IMG/VR virus record: IMGVR_UViG_3300025887_000011
Span: 27,808-91,807 of that record
Strand: one strand, 5' to 3'
DNA from: a virus
Length of the DNA stretch: 64,000 bases
Below, in pieces: positions 52,598-61,501 of the stretch. How positions within the stretch are numbered: position 1 is the first letter of the stretch; each line of letters begins with the position of its first letter. Both the position numbers and the translations under genes were made by a program. Below the pieces are notes generated by a model that did not search any database, was not told the DNA's origin, and worked only from the letters and a program-made list of their open reading frames with translations.

Positions 52598-54142
52598 TTA
52601 AGAGATTTCAATGTTGCTGCGATCAAATGCAGCTGAAAAGCGGTCTTTAAGAGACTGCTCTTCGCGGGAAAGTGTTTCGTTGGAGTTTGCAATGCAAGCT
52701 TCTGTAGCTTCAGCAGAATCAAGAATTTCTTCTTCTGTTTTGCTAGCAACAACTTCTTCAACTTCGCTGTCAGTAGAAAGTCTTTTTTGGACTTCTTCCA
52801 TAATGCGAGCTTCGATTTGCTTTTCAAATTCAGCTTTAGCTTCTTTGCTCTTGTGCTTCCAGAGTACTGTGAGTTTATCTTCGAAAGAAGCAAACGCTTC
52901 TTCAGCTTCGTCGATAGACTTCAGCTCCTTAGCCAAAAACTCCTTATCTTCGTCTTCAAGATCAAACTTTTGATCAAGAACGTCCATACGCTCGTTAAAA
53001 CGTGCAATTGCCTCCTCTGCTTTTTGGGCAGATTCGTAGTCAGCAATTTTCATCTGGGCTTCATCGAACTTAGATTTCAACTCTTCGACTGAAGACTTGA
53101 GTTCTGCTTGTTCTTTGGCTACAGCCTCTTTTTCTTCTTGAGCCTTGGCAAGTTCTGCACGAAATTCCTCGTCTTTTTCTTTGATAGCATCTGTAAAGGT
53201 GCTGGTCATAGAGGCGATTGCTTCATGCGAGAACTTCTTTTCGGTAAGAAGATCCTTCAGTTCGTCGATAACTTTTTCAGTTTCCATAGAATTTTTAATC
53301 TTTTTAAGGTTTACATTAGTTTTTTCACTTTGTGAAATATTTTTATCTCTTTTGTCGTTTATTGTTACAGGGTTTTCTCCCTGTTTTTTCATATGAACTC
53401 CCTTTACATCGGCAGCTGGGTTAGATGTATATCCAATTCCAAGAGGGTAAATTTTACCTTTGATAAGCCTATTTACTGGCCTTCCATCTTCGGTATATCC
53501 AGAGCCCCCATATGATTTTAAACAGCCTAGCATTTCCTGCATTTCGTCTCCACCATCAATGATGGTTGACTCTTCCAGGTATTCACTGCCAACGGCTAAA
53601 ACAAATTCTGAAAATCCAACTTCCCAGCTTGTTGATATTGATTGATTATAAGGCCCTGGAGAACAAGACCTTTCAAGAGCTTCTGCAAAGGTAGAATTAG
53701 CCGACTTATAAACCAAAGCTCCCAACGCAATGTTAAATGGTTTTTTATAATTTTTAACGTCTGATTCTGAAAGTATTGAACTTGTCCCGTAATCACTCCA
53801 ACCTGCATTAACAATGTGACCTACAATTCTGTCTTTATCGTGTTCGATATTTGTAGGTTTATGTAAGAAGTTTTTTGTGTAAGCTACTGCTGTTTCTGAA
53901 TCGATTCCGTCTCCGTTTTTATTAAACCTATTAACAACTGCAGCATTAAAAGCCACCCCCATTAAGTCTATGTTGTCTTCAAAATCTATTCCTTCAGGAA
54001 TTAGAGATTCAAGATTACTTAATGAAGCTTTTGATATAAATGAAGACTCACTTATTTCACACGGTAAAACGTCCGCCTCAAATGTCGTTGTGTATTTGTA
54101 ATCTGGAACTCCAGCCTTATTTTTCTTCTTACTTAATCTCAT
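52598..54142 (-). CDS. prohead protease fused to coiled-coil scaffold
   Basis: A 514-residue protein. The N-terminal 240 residues look like a prohead maturation protease: FNAAVVNRFNKNGDGIDSET, then FLHKPTNIEHDKDRIVGHIV with a probable catalytic His, and NQSISTSWEVGFSEFVL with a probable Ser. A Lys/Asn-rich linker follows, then from about residue 286 a long acidic coiled coil (KVIDELKDLLTEKKFSHEAI; AKAQEEKEAVAKEQAELKSS) typical of scaffolds. An in-frame ATG at 53287 could make the scaffold alone, as lambda does with C and Nu3. It overlaps the portal gene by 14 nt and is followed by the decoration and capsid genes. Confidence 0.76.
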   Translation of the reverse strand: MRLSKKKNKAGVPDYKYTTTFEADVLPCEISESSFISKASLSNLESLIPEGIDFEDNIDLMGVAFNAAVVNRFNKNGDGIDSETAVAYTKNFLHKPTNIEHDKDRIVGHIVNAGWSDYGTSSILSESDVKNYKKPFNIALGALVYKSANSTFAEALERSCSPGPYNQSISTSWEVGFSEFVLAVGSEYLEESTIIDGGDEMQEMLGCLKSYGGSGYTEDGRPVNRLIKGKIYPLGIGYTSNPAADVKGVHMKKQGENPVTINDKRDKNISQSEKTNVNLKKIKNSMETEKVIDELKDLLTEKKFSHEAIASMTSTFTDAIKEKDEEFRAELAKAQEEKEAVAKEQAELKSSVEELKSKFDEAQMKIADYESAQKAEEAIARFNERMDVLDQKFDLEDEDKEFLAKELKSIDEAEEAFASFEDKLTVLWKHKSKEAKAEFEKQIEARIMEEVQKRLSTDSEVEEVVASKTEEEILDSAEATEACIANSNETLSREEQSLKDRFSAAFDRSNIEIS

Positions 54143-56120
54143 TACTATGATATAAAATTGCTGCTGAGTAATTATCTAGCTCATGTTCTGCCGCTATTTC
54201 TAAAATTTCTGGCAATACATCTAGATCTTGTATTTCTTCTAGGTTAGATACACAAGAAAGAGCTTTTTGTGTCCAATTTTCCATATTGGTAGAGCAAACG
54301 ATACCTTCACATAAGCTATCAAGAATTCCTTCTTTACTTTTTGTAAATCTTTTTATGTTTAGCTTATCTTTCATTTCTTGTTTTATGGAAGCTCTGATAG
54401 TCTCTAGATTAGATATAGTTTCTTGGATATTTGTTCTGGAATATTTAGCTTCTGAGTTTTCTTGAGGTATTCCAGATGTACCCTCTGGTCTTCCTGGTTG
54501 CCCTTTCGGTCCTGTTTGATTACTTGGATTATCATCTTCTTCCATTTCCTCTTTGAACATTGGAACTCCTCCGACAATAGGGTTGTAATAACCTTCTTCC
54601 CTTTCCTCTATAAACTTTTTCTGTGAAGGTGAGATTTCTTCTACTTTTGGAAACTTGCCAGTATGGAACATTTCCATTCCTTGTTGAGGTGTAATAATAC
54701 CTAATTCCATAAGTCTTGTAGACACACGCATAAGTTGAGTCTCGTCTCTCATATCAATATCTTTAAACATCGCTGTTGGATAAGACCTAAATCCCAGACT
54801 TTTAGCTACTCTTTTCATTTCTTTGTCTAAAAAGTCTGACAAGAATGCGTTTCTAGCTTCTTTTAGTCTATCAATGAATATTTGAGCTTTAACTTGAGTC
54901 GCTCCATATTTTTCCTCTCCAACAACTACGTTTTGAAGTCCTTGTTTGATGTCCTCGTTTAAAACTTTGTATTTTTCTGAGCCTAAAACTTTATTTAGAT
55001 CTGGAAGAATGAAGTCAGCCTTGGTTGTGTAGTCAGAAACCAGAACCCTACCAACACTTTCATTCTTAAATAAACCTTGCATTGCGTTTATATTGTGAGG
55101 GCTTATCCCTCCTTTATCAGGCTCTGCCCCCATAGTAATAAGTAAGATAACATTCTCTACGGTTCTTGTTATGGCTTGATCCATTTTTTTCAGTTCAAGC
55201 TTGGCGTTGATATCTTCTAAAACTGGATAGCCGAAAGGTATAGCAAAAGGCTCATAATCCTGCTTCTTATAAAAAGAATGGGACACTTTATCTGGGTCTA
55301 GTTTTATCTTCAAACCATCAACATTATAAGCTCCTTTTTTTATCTGTTCTTTTACGTCAGCTGGAAGAGCGTTAAATATTTCTTTATCTTCTTCTGTTGT
55401 AGGGTTTTGCAACCTAGACATTTCGTATTCTGAAAGTATTTTTTGATAAGCACCCTCGTTAAAAGAAGAGGCTCTTGAGGCTACAATATCGTATGGATTC
55501 ATCACAACATACCTAACTGGTATTTTGTTTTCCACTACAGCTCTAGGACTTATTGATTTTATCAAATCAGAGAAATCGTTAGCCTTAAACTTTCCATCTA
55601 TTCTATAAAGAAAGATGTTACCACTGCGATAGTACTCCCTGAAGTATTGATCTTTAAGGTTTTGTAAGTTTATCTTTTTAAACCATTGTTTGAAAAACGT
55701 TCTGCTTTTCTTTGTTCCTCCTTCTAAAAAAAGTTCAGTATTTGCAAACTCCGACATTATATCTACAGCATTTCTAAAAACTGAGATATTTGCATAAGCT
55801 TTTTGGCATAATTCAATAGCATCTCTGACATTAACTCCGTCAGCAGAATATTCGTAAGGAAGAAGACCTCTTCTTATACTAGAATACCTATCTATTGTTT
55901 GGCTGAATGCCGCCCTGTTAACTCTTGAGGCTCCTTTTGCTGATGTCGTTCTAGTTCCGCAAGAAGCTTTGGATACTTTTACTGATGCGTCTGAAGTGTA
56001 AAAAGGTTCTCCCACAAGTTCGGGGGAGAAATTTTCTTCTAAAGCGGGGATGTTCGCTTGCGTGGTTTTTTCAAATTTTTGCCAGTAATTTGACTTCTTA
56101 TTGTATTGCCTCTTCGCCAT
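54129..56120 (-). CDS. portal protein
   Basis: A 663-residue portal. Segments include ISVFRNAVDIMSEFANTELF (stem entry), QYFREYYRSGNIFLYRIDGK, PVRYVVMNPYDIVAS, MDQAITRTVENVILLITMGA and DDIRDETQLMRVST-like helices, followed by ELGIITPQQGMEMFHTGKFP, a wing/crown feature common in portals. A Gly/Pro-rich stretch (GPKGQPGRPEGTSGIPQENS) near 540 and a helical crown follow. The start is preceded by the box GTGTATAAT. It lies between terminase and protease, the standard order. It forms the dodecameric DNA channel. Confidence 0.88.
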   Translation of the reverse strand: MAKRQYNKKSNYWQKFEKTTQANIPALEENFSPELVGEPFYTSDASVKVSKASCGTRTTSAKGASRVNRAAFSQTIDRYSSIRRGLLPYEYSADGVNVRDAIELCQKAYANISVFRNAVDIMSEFANTELFLEGGTKKSRTFFKQWFKKINLQNLKDQYFREYYRSGNIFLYRIDGKFKANDFSDLIKSISPRAVVENKIPVRYVVMNPYDIVASRASSFNEGAYQKILSEYEMSRLQNPTTEEDKEIFNALPADVKEQIKKGAYNVDGLKIKLDPDKVSHSFYKKQDYEPFAIPFGYPVLEDINAKLELKKMDQAITRTVENVILLITMGAEPDKGGISPHNINAMQGLFKNESVGRVLVSDYTTKADFILPDLNKVLGSEKYKVLNEDIKQGLQNVVVGEEKYGATQVKAQIFIDRLKEARNAFLSDFLDKEMKRVAKSLGFRSYPTAMFKDIDMRDETQLMRVSTRLMELGIITPQQGMEMFHTGKFPKVEEISPSQKKFIEEREEGYYNPIVGGVPMFKEEMEEDDNPSNQTGPKGQPGRPEGTSGIPQENSEAKYSRTNIQETISNLETIRASIKQEMKDKLNIKRFTKSKEGILDSLCEGIVCSTNMENWTQKALSCVSNLEEIQDLDVLPEILEIAAEHELDNYSAAILYHSNEIK

Positions 56121-56125
56121 AAAAT

Positions 56126-56134
56126 ATTATACAC
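56126..56134 (-). promoter_or_regulatory. GTGTATAAT box before the portal gene
   Basis: GTGTATAAT followed by 5 nt (ATTTT) and the ATG at 56120; no -35 box is present (GTTAAC at the expected place). Confidence 0.5.
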
Positions 56135-56177
56135 AAAAAAGCATTAAAGTTAACTTTTAACTTTTACAACTTTAACT

Positions 56178-56447
56178 TTATCTTTGATACTTTACTTTTA
56201 TAACCATGGTTTCGTCTCCATCAGTTTGAGTTATGTATGTTTCTCCTTTTTGATGAAGTTCATTCATAGCTTCTTTTGAAATGGTCATTTCGTGGTCATA
56301 GTCTCTCTCCTGAGTCTTATCTCCGTCATCAGATTCTTGAGTATAATCTTCGTTTGACTTAATTGTCACAAAGCGATCATTTGCGAATTCAATTGTAGCA
56401 ATAAACTTGCTTTTTTTCTCTTCTTTACTTTCTTCAGGTAAACTCAT
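56178..56447 (-). CDS. small acidic protein between terminase and portal
   Basis: An 89-residue protein from the ATG at 56447. A GTG 15 nt upstream is in frame but is part of the GTGTATAAT box, so it is probably not the start. It contains KSKFIATIEFANDRFVTIKS, an acidic linker (QESDDGDKTQERDYDHE) and a final strand pair (TYITQTDGDETMVIKVKYQR). No family is recognised. A head or packaging accessory role is suggested only by location. Confidence 0.6.
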   Translation of the reverse strand: MSLPEESKEEKKSKFIATIEFANDRFVTIKSNEDYTQESDDGDKTQERDYDHEMTISKEAMNELHQKGETYITQTDGDETMVIKVKYQR

Positions 56448-56453
56448 AATATG

Positions 56454-56462
56454 ATTATACAC
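56454..56462 (-). promoter_or_regulatory. GTGTATAAT box before the 89-residue gene
   Basis: GTGTATAAT followed by 6 nt (CATATT) and the ATG at 56447. It lies in the short gap after the terminase stop. Confidence 0.48.
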
Positions 56463-56468
56463 TAAAAC

Positions 56469-58328
56469 TTAATCAATGAACATCGGCGTGAATGTTCCTT
56501 GATTTATTTCTATCTTATCATCAAACATATCATAGTATACATTCATCATCCAGTTGCCAAGTATAAGAGCAGAATAAGAGTCTTTTCTCGCTTTATCAGC
56601 GCCTCTTTGTTTTCTGAGGTTCAAAGGTAAATCAAAGCTTTGTGTTCCTTGTGTTGATGTCGAAACTTGAACCATAGCACATTCAACTTTAATTAAGTCC
56701 ATCATATCTTTTTGATGTTCAACAAAATCTATCATTTTGGAAGCTTCAGAAGACTCGTTGTAATTAGGTATGAATTTTAAATCCTTAATTGGTATTTTTG
56801 ATTTTCTCTGAGCATTATAGTCGTCATCCATTGCAGCTCCAGCAAAGAATATTTTTTTGTGATCAAAAGATGCTTGAAGCAGTTCATTCGCGTAGCGAAT
56901 CCATTTTGAACTTGGCTTCCTTAATAAAACATAAGTTTTGCTGTCTTTGTTGTATTGTCTTTTAAGATCTCTCAATCCTTTGTCATAATTTTGATGGTCG
57001 TCTAAGTCAGCATCAATAAGGTTTAGTCTTAAATTTTTATCTTTAAAAATGCTACTTTCATTACATGAGTTTAGAAACTGAACGCCGCCGTTATAGTCTC
57101 CAACAATCGATACTATGTTAAAGTTTTGGATCAAATAAGCCATATACTTTATATGCGTTTTTAAGTTTGCTCCTGGTAATGCATAACTATGAACAATTGT
57201 CCCTTTTTTATCCTCATTGTTTAATTTTATGAGCATCATAGCAAAGTCATCAGAACCTTCGCTTTCCGACCAAGATGGGTCAAAAGCAAGTATATATTCA
57301 TCAGATGGTTGACCTATCACCTCAACGCTTTGACCTTCTCCATCAGGAATGGTACATGCCGCCATCTTACTTACCTTGAAATAACCAGAACTATCATCTG
57401 TAAAAACAGCCATAAATTCTCTGTCAAACTGAGACTGGCTCATGGTGGCTTTAGCCTGATCAATAAGGTTTTGATCATATAATTGTTGGGGCGCACAATC
57501 ATAACTAAAATGCATTATTGTTCTATGTGCCTTATCTTGAGCGTTTTCATTAAGAATTAATGACTCATACTGACAATACATCTTATACAGATGTTCGAAC
57601 CTATAAGATGCAGAAGACAAACCAATGATCTTGTTGTTAGGCCATTTATGTCTATCTTCCTCCTTCATCTTGCCCTGTTTAATCATCTCTGTTTCAATGT
57701 CGTAAGTTTCCTGTCTCTCCGTAGGGTTTTTGATAACGGAAAGGAAAGGCATTATCACCTCGTTAAGGACTTTTTCTGGCATAAGAAGAAGCTCGTCAAT
57801 AATCATCCTCTCAAAACGAAAACCACGAAGCTTCTCTCCGTCACCTAAAGGTAGCGCTGTTATTTTGCTAGCCCCAAGCTCCATAACCCATTGGTCATTG
57901 GCTTTAGATACTCTAGTTATACATTGAGAAAGAAACTCGGCTTTTGGACTGGCCGCTATCTCTTCCATCTTAGTAAATATCATTTTAGACTGTCGAAACG
58001 ACTTAGATATGATTCCAATGTGAACACCTTGGTTTAGAATAGCGTCTAATAGCGCAAAAACGGCCGTAGAGAAGCTTTTGGACATTCCACGACTCCATAT
58101 CCCCAAAAAGTAATCGGTCTCCATCATGGCCTTTATGGACATATGCTGGAAAGGGAACAATTTTACCCCAGTAATAAACTCCGCTGCGAAAGATGGGTTT
58201 TGCCTTAGAAATTTATAAAGCAGTATTTTTGCTTCGTCTTCTTCTATGTAACCATCTATATCTAGAATCTCTTGATTGATATTTGGGAATCTATTTCTAG
58301 ACTCTTGTATTCCTTTTTCCCAACTCAT
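56469..58328 (-). CDS. terminase large subunit
   Basis: A 619-residue packaging motor. Walker A is SRGMSKS at 79-85 with the adenine-binding region FPFQHMSIKAMMETDYF just before. Walker B is RMIIDELLLMPE. The nuclease domain has ILAFDPSWSESEGSDDFAMM (first Asp), IVGDYNGGVQFLNSC (second acidic residue) and later DDDYNAQRKSK. It should cut and package concatemeric DNA at the portal. It overlaps the ERCC4-like nuclease gene by 4 nt. Length is normal and no motif is missing. Confidence 0.93.
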   Translation of the reverse strand: MSWEKGIQESRNRFPNINQEILDIDGYIEEDEAKILLYKFLRQNPSFAAEFITGVKLFPFQHMSIKAMMETDYFLGIWSRGMSKSFSTAVFALLDAILNQGVHIGIISKSFRQSKMIFTKMEEIAASPKAEFLSQCITRVSKANDQWVMELGASKITALPLGDGEKLRGFRFERMIIDELLLMPEKVLNEVIMPFLSVIKNPTERQETYDIETEMIKQGKMKEEDRHKWPNNKIIGLSSASYRFEHLYKMYCQYESLILNENAQDKAHRTIMHFSYDCAPQQLYDQNLIDQAKATMSQSQFDREFMAVFTDDSSGYFKVSKMAACTIPDGEGQSVEVIGQPSDEYILAFDPSWSESEGSDDFAMMLIKLNNEDKKGTIVHSYALPGANLKTHIKYMAYLIQNFNIVSIVGDYNGGVQFLNSCNESSIFKDKNLRLNLIDADLDDHQNYDKGLRDLKRQYNKDSKTYVLLRKPSSKWIRYANELLQASFDHKKIFFAGAAMDDDYNAQRKSKIPIKDLKFIPNYNESSEASKMIDFVEHQKDMMDLIKVECAMVQVSTSTQGTQSFDLPLNLRKQRGADKARKDSYSALILGNWMMNVYYDMFDDKIEINQGTFTPMFID

Positions 58329-59245
58329 TTTTCTTTTATATGTTTAGACCAAAAATAATTAACATCTGTTTTCCATATTTGTTTCCCCATAACCAATATC
58401 TTCGGTATGATTAATTCACTCATCTCTCTAGACCCAGAAAAGACAAACTGGCAGCAGTCTCCGTATTGTTTTTGCATCTCCCTAACATTATGGAAAACAT
58501 AGTCTATTTTATATTTTTTATAGCTTTTATAGTTATATTCTTGTATCTCCTCAAAAGGAAACTCCATAACAACAAACAAATAACAACCCAGATCTTTACA
58601 CCTTTCTAATTCTTTGCAGAATCTAGAATATCCAACTGTAACCGTACTACAAAAATCTCCAAACGATTTTCTATCTACATATGTGTAATCATAATTTTCA
58701 GAAGTTACACCATAATCTCCTACATCTAATTTATAAGATTCTGATTTATTAAACGATAGTGGTTGTTGCTCTCTGGTATCTATCAATATCTTTGTATTGG
58801 AATAGTCATCAAAAAAACTTTTTGGCAATTTTCTGTCTAATAAAGGTTTAACATCACAAGCTTCACAGGCGTAAGTGTAGCTGCCAAAATATTTCTTGTA
58901 TAAATCAATCGAAGGCAGACCAGCTGAAAGCATCTCCAACTCCGTTGGTCCATAATTTAAATCTTTTTCTGTTATTCTCTGATTAAGTAATTTACCAATA
59001 TATTCTTTTACTTCTTTACCATCAGCTTTCTCACACCACTCGGCAAGTTGACCTGGCTGAGAGAAATCTTTTCCAAAATACTCATCGTAATTCTTAAATG
59101 GTAACAGTTCTCCAGTAAGTTTATTCTTTCTGGCGTAATGTTTTACATAATAGTCGCCAAGAAACATCTTATGCTTCTTTATGTGAGCATGTAAACTTCT
59201 CAGGCTTTCAAAGCCCTGATTACATTCTTTGCATTTAAATGACAT
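58325..59245 (-). CDS. C2H2 zinc finger-ERCC4/XPF-like nuclease
   Basis: A 306-residue protein. Residues 5-25 form a classical C2H2 finger (C5, C8, H21, H25, spacing C-x2-C-x12-H-x3-H). A second possible metal site is CEAC near 127-130. The nuclease domain has ILIDTREQQPLSF near 150-163, KLDVGDYGV near 173-181 and YVDRKSFGDFCSTV near 187-200, matching the ERCC4 'GD...ERK...D' core with Asp in place of the usual Glu. The remaining strands (YLFVVMEFPFEEI) also fit. It is placed between the terminase subunits, so it may help start packaging or process branched DNA. This combination is unusual in phages. Confidence 0.8.
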   Translation of the reverse strand: MSFKCKECNQGFESLRSLHAHIKKHKMFLGDYYVKHYARKNKLTGELLPFKNYDEYFGKDFSQPGQLAEWCEKADGKEVKEYIGKLLNQRITEKDLNYGPTELEMLSAGLPSIDLYKKYFGSYTYACEACDVKPLLDRKLPKSFFDDYSNTKILIDTREQQPLSFNKSESYKLDVGDYGVTSENYDYTYVDRKSFGDFCSTVTVGYSRFCKELERCKDLGCYLFVVMEFPFEEIQEYNYKSYKKYKIDYVFHNVREMQKQYGDCCQFVFSGSREMSELIIPKILVMGKQIWKTDVNYFWSKHIKEK

Positions 59246-60284
59246 CGTCTTGGCTTATCCCTAATACTCTTGCTTTCCATTCAGCCATTCCCTCAAGTCT
59301 TTCGGCTTCTTTTTTAGCGGTTAGTTTTTGCATCTCTGCCATTCTTACCATATTGTCTCGCTCCTCCTTCTCTTGGAAGAGTTGGACGATAGATAGAATA
59401 GAGGCGTTGTCTTTAGTCTTGTTTTGCATCCTAGTTGACCTGTCACCCTGAAGTTTCTTTGTGAGGTTCTCAATTCGACCTTCGCACTGGTGGTATTCAG
59501 AACTTTTTGCTTTAATGATTTCGGCAAGACGAACAGACATTTCTGTTTGATCATCAGCAACATCAAACATATCGTTTAGTTTGTTCAGGTGTTTACTCAC
59601 AACCTCCAGATTGATAATTTCTTTACATACATTAAGGTAAAGATTGATTTCATCCGCAGTCAAGTCTGGTTTGTCCCACGTAAGTCTTACAAATTCTTCT
59701 TCAAATAAGTCTCTGTCGCTCTTGTCTAAATAATTGTTCATTATCTTCAAGAAGCGAGAGTTATTCAAATGTACGCCTAACCGCTCAACGCAAACTTGGT
59801 ATTGTCGGTTTAGCTTTGAATCTTCAAAGTCATTGCCTGTGGCTTCATTTATTTTTTTAATGATTCTACTTGAAGCTTTCGGGCCAACGTATGAATTCAA
59901 CGCCCCACTATCTTGAGTAGGTAAGAAGTCTGGGTTAACATCTCTTATAACCTCCAGAACTCCTCTTTGCTCAAGGCTTAGTGGAGAAACCCGCTTCTTT
60001 GGAAACAATAGTTTGGCTATTTCAAGAGAAGACAGTCCGTCTTCAGCTTGTTTCACTATAAACTCTTTTTGCTGTTCAGTAAAAACAATAGGGTCTTGTT
60101 TCGCCTTAAAGGATGTGTTGAATTTTATATCATTCTCAATTAAAAACTTTCTAACCAACCGTCCCTGTTTACTTCTGCCGTCAAGTGTTTCGTCTTCGAA
60201 GCATTTCCTCGTCATGACAATAAGATCATTAATCTTTTCGGCATTTTCTAGAATAAATTCTTTTTGTTTTTCTGTTAGGTCCAT
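59235..60284 (-). CDS. putative terminase small subunit
   Basis: A 349-residue protein with two similar N-terminal helix-turn-helix-like units (LTEKQKEFILENAEKINDLI; FTEQQKEFIVKQAEDGLSSL followed by EIAKLLF) that could bind a packaging site. Residues 130-260 are helical, and a long coiled coil ends the protein (YHQCEGRIENLTKKLQ; EAERLEGMAEWKARVLG), as expected for an oligomeric small terminase. It overlaps the zinc finger nuclease gene by 11 nt, which overlaps the large subunit. Function is inferred from the duplicated DNA-binding motif and the position. Confidence 0.65.
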   Translation of the reverse strand: MDLTEKQKEFILENAEKINDLIVMTRKCFEDETLDGRSKQGRLVRKFLIENDIKFNTSFKAKQDPIVFTEQQKEFIVKQAEDGLSSLEIAKLLFPKKRVSPLSLEQRGVLEVIRDVNPDFLPTQDSGALNSYVGPKASSRIIKKINEATGNDFEDSKLNRQYQVCVERLGVHLNNSRFLKIMNNYLDKSDRDLFEEEFVRLTWDKPDLTADEINLYLNVCKEIINLEVVSKHLNKLNDMFDVADDQTEMSVRLAEIIKAKSSEYHQCEGRIENLTKKLQGDRSTRMQNKTKDNASILSIVQLFQEKEERDNMVRMAEMQKLTAKKEAERLEGMAEWKARVLGISQDDVI

Positions 60285-60351
60285 TTTCCTTATAAATACG
60301 TTCTTAAGTGTACTAATAGTGTATAAAGAGAGATAGTATAATATGGTATGT

Positions 60352-61050
60352 CTACTTATCCCCTAGTATTATATCATTATCTTTTATTATTTCTGCGGCT
60401 TTCTGCGCAAACATCTTTTTCAAATTCTTGACTTGTCTATAACCCGCTTTTCTTTTCTTCTCGTTTGTTTTATAACCCATAAACTTAGCCACATCTTCTT
60501 CAGAGGCTTCTTCAAAGAATAACATAGAGTAAGCTTTGTAGTGGATATCGGTTAAGGCTTTTTCCATATAGTAATTCAACTTAGCTATACAGTCATCAAA
60601 TTGAACGTCTCTTGATGTGTTAGATCCTATCTCATATAGATGGTCTTCTGTAGATACTGCAACCTTCAAATCAAAAGCTGGCTTCTTGGTCTTCTCCCAC
60701 TTCCTGTATTGTGGACACTCTCCATCCTGAATGCCGCTATTTGTAAAAGAACAATGATTGTCGGATAAATTATGAGAACAGTTTACACATGGCTTTATGT
60801 AATTGCCGTAATGGTTTCTAACTAAGTTTCTTATTTGATTAGTTACAATTATATTAACCCAAGGAGCTAGTGGGCGGGTTTGATCCCACATATCCCACTT
60901 TTTATAAATATGAAGCTTTATTACTTGCTCGACATCTTCGAAGTCAAACCAAGAGATGCAATTTAAACGCCATCTGCTTCTCTGTTTCTTGATGGCCTCT
61001 TCAACTATATCTATACAATCTTCAAATCTTTTTTTATCTTCGTTTGGCAT
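60352..61050 (-). CDS. sigma factor-like protein with zinc-binding insertion
   Basis: About 232 residues from the ATG at 61050; a TTG 3 nt earlier is in frame. The N-terminal part, SWFDFEDVEQVIKLHIYKKW and DQTRPLAPWVNIIVTNQIRN, matches sigma region 2, including the helix that reads the -10 box. Next, a Cys-rich insertion (CVNC...HC...GEC, residues about 97-125) probably binds zinc. The C-terminal ASEEDVAKFMGYKTNEKKRK then YRQVKNLKKMF has the spacing of region 4. It is likely a late-transcription specificity factor, possibly the reader of the GTGTA box. It overlaps the zinc-ribbon gene by 17 nt, so they may act together. Confidence 0.7.
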   Translation of the reverse strand: MPNEDKKRFEDCIDIVEEAIKKQRSRWRLNCISWFDFEDVEQVIKLHIYKKWDMWDQTRPLAPWVNIIVTNQIRNLVRNHYGNYIKPCVNCSHNLSDNHCSFTNSGIQDGECPQYRKWEKTKKPAFDLKVAVSTEDHLYEIGSNTSRDVQFDDCIAKLNYYMEKALTDIHYKAYSMLFFEEASEEDVAKFMGYKTNEKKRKAGYRQVKNLKKMFAQKAAEIIKDNDIILGDK

Positions 61051-61366
61051 CAATAAAGTCTTCTAAGTTACTAGAACCCTTTCTTCTCGATGCCGCTTGC
61101 TGAGAACTATCTCCAGCTAAAGACCCAAAAGTGAATACGTTGTCGTTATACTGCTCTAAATCAACTTCAAGCCTTTTGATGTCTGGAACTTCATCTATAG
61201 AAGTCTCATCTTCGGCCAAAGATTCCTCATTTTTAGGAATTTTATTAGATTTCTTGTCAACAAGAGACGCTCCTCCAAATTTGCTTCCACAACCAGAGCA
61301 AAATTTTGGTTTGGAATAAGAATATTCTATCTTATTTCCGCATTCAGTACAAAAAACGTGGTTCAT
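61034..61366 (-). CDS. zinc-ribbon protein
   Basis: A 110-residue protein. The N-terminus has a clean zinc ribbon: C6, C9, C23 and C26 (CTEC...CSGC). The rest is acidic and disordered-like, with DIKRLEVDLEQYNDNVFTFG and a basic tail. It overlaps the sigma-like gene and is transcribed just before it, so a role in transcription control, as an anti-sigma, adaptor or co-activator, is possible. The promoter TTGAAA-16-TATATA places the transcript start at or very near the ATG. Confidence 0.7.
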   Translation of the reverse strand: MNHVFCTECGNKIEYSYSKPKFCSGCGSKFGGASLVDKKSNKIPKNEESLAEDETSIDEVPDIKRLEVDLEQYNDNVFTFGSLAGDSSQQAASRRKGSSNLEDFIDAKRR

Positions 61367-61370
61367 ATTA

Positions 61371-61400
61371 AATATATAGACGTTTTTTGTTTATTTTCAA
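61371..61400 (-). promoter_or_regulatory. sigma70-like promoter, probably leaderless
   Basis: On the minus strand TTGAAA (61400-61395), a 16-nt spacer and TATATA (61378-61373), or TATATT (61376-61371) at 18 nt. The start would fall at the ATG at 61366, giving a leaderless or near-leaderless mRNA, as at 23208-23243. Confidence 0.6.
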
Positions 61401-61469
61401 TTAAAAACCAATCATTACTAACCTTTAATTTTTTAGGCTTTTCGCAGCTTGAGCGTTGGCTGTTAGAAT

Positions 61470-61501
61470 TAGTTTACAACACTTAATACACTTGTAAACT
61501 A
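61470..61501 (-). other. 10-bp perfect stem-loop over the stop of the tube-like gene
   Basis: TAGTTTACAA - 12-nt loop - TTGTAAACTA; the stem includes the TAG of the tail-tube-like gene. There is no U-tract, so it may be an RNA-stability or processing element, or a protein-binding dyad, rather than a standard terminator. Confidence 0.5.

Noticed and set aside
60285-60351. GTGTATAAA at 60319-60327 on the plus strand, in the gap before the small-terminase-like gene
   Set aside because: It faces away from the neighbouring minus-strand gene and leads only to a frame of 7 codons, so it is not counted among the box sites.
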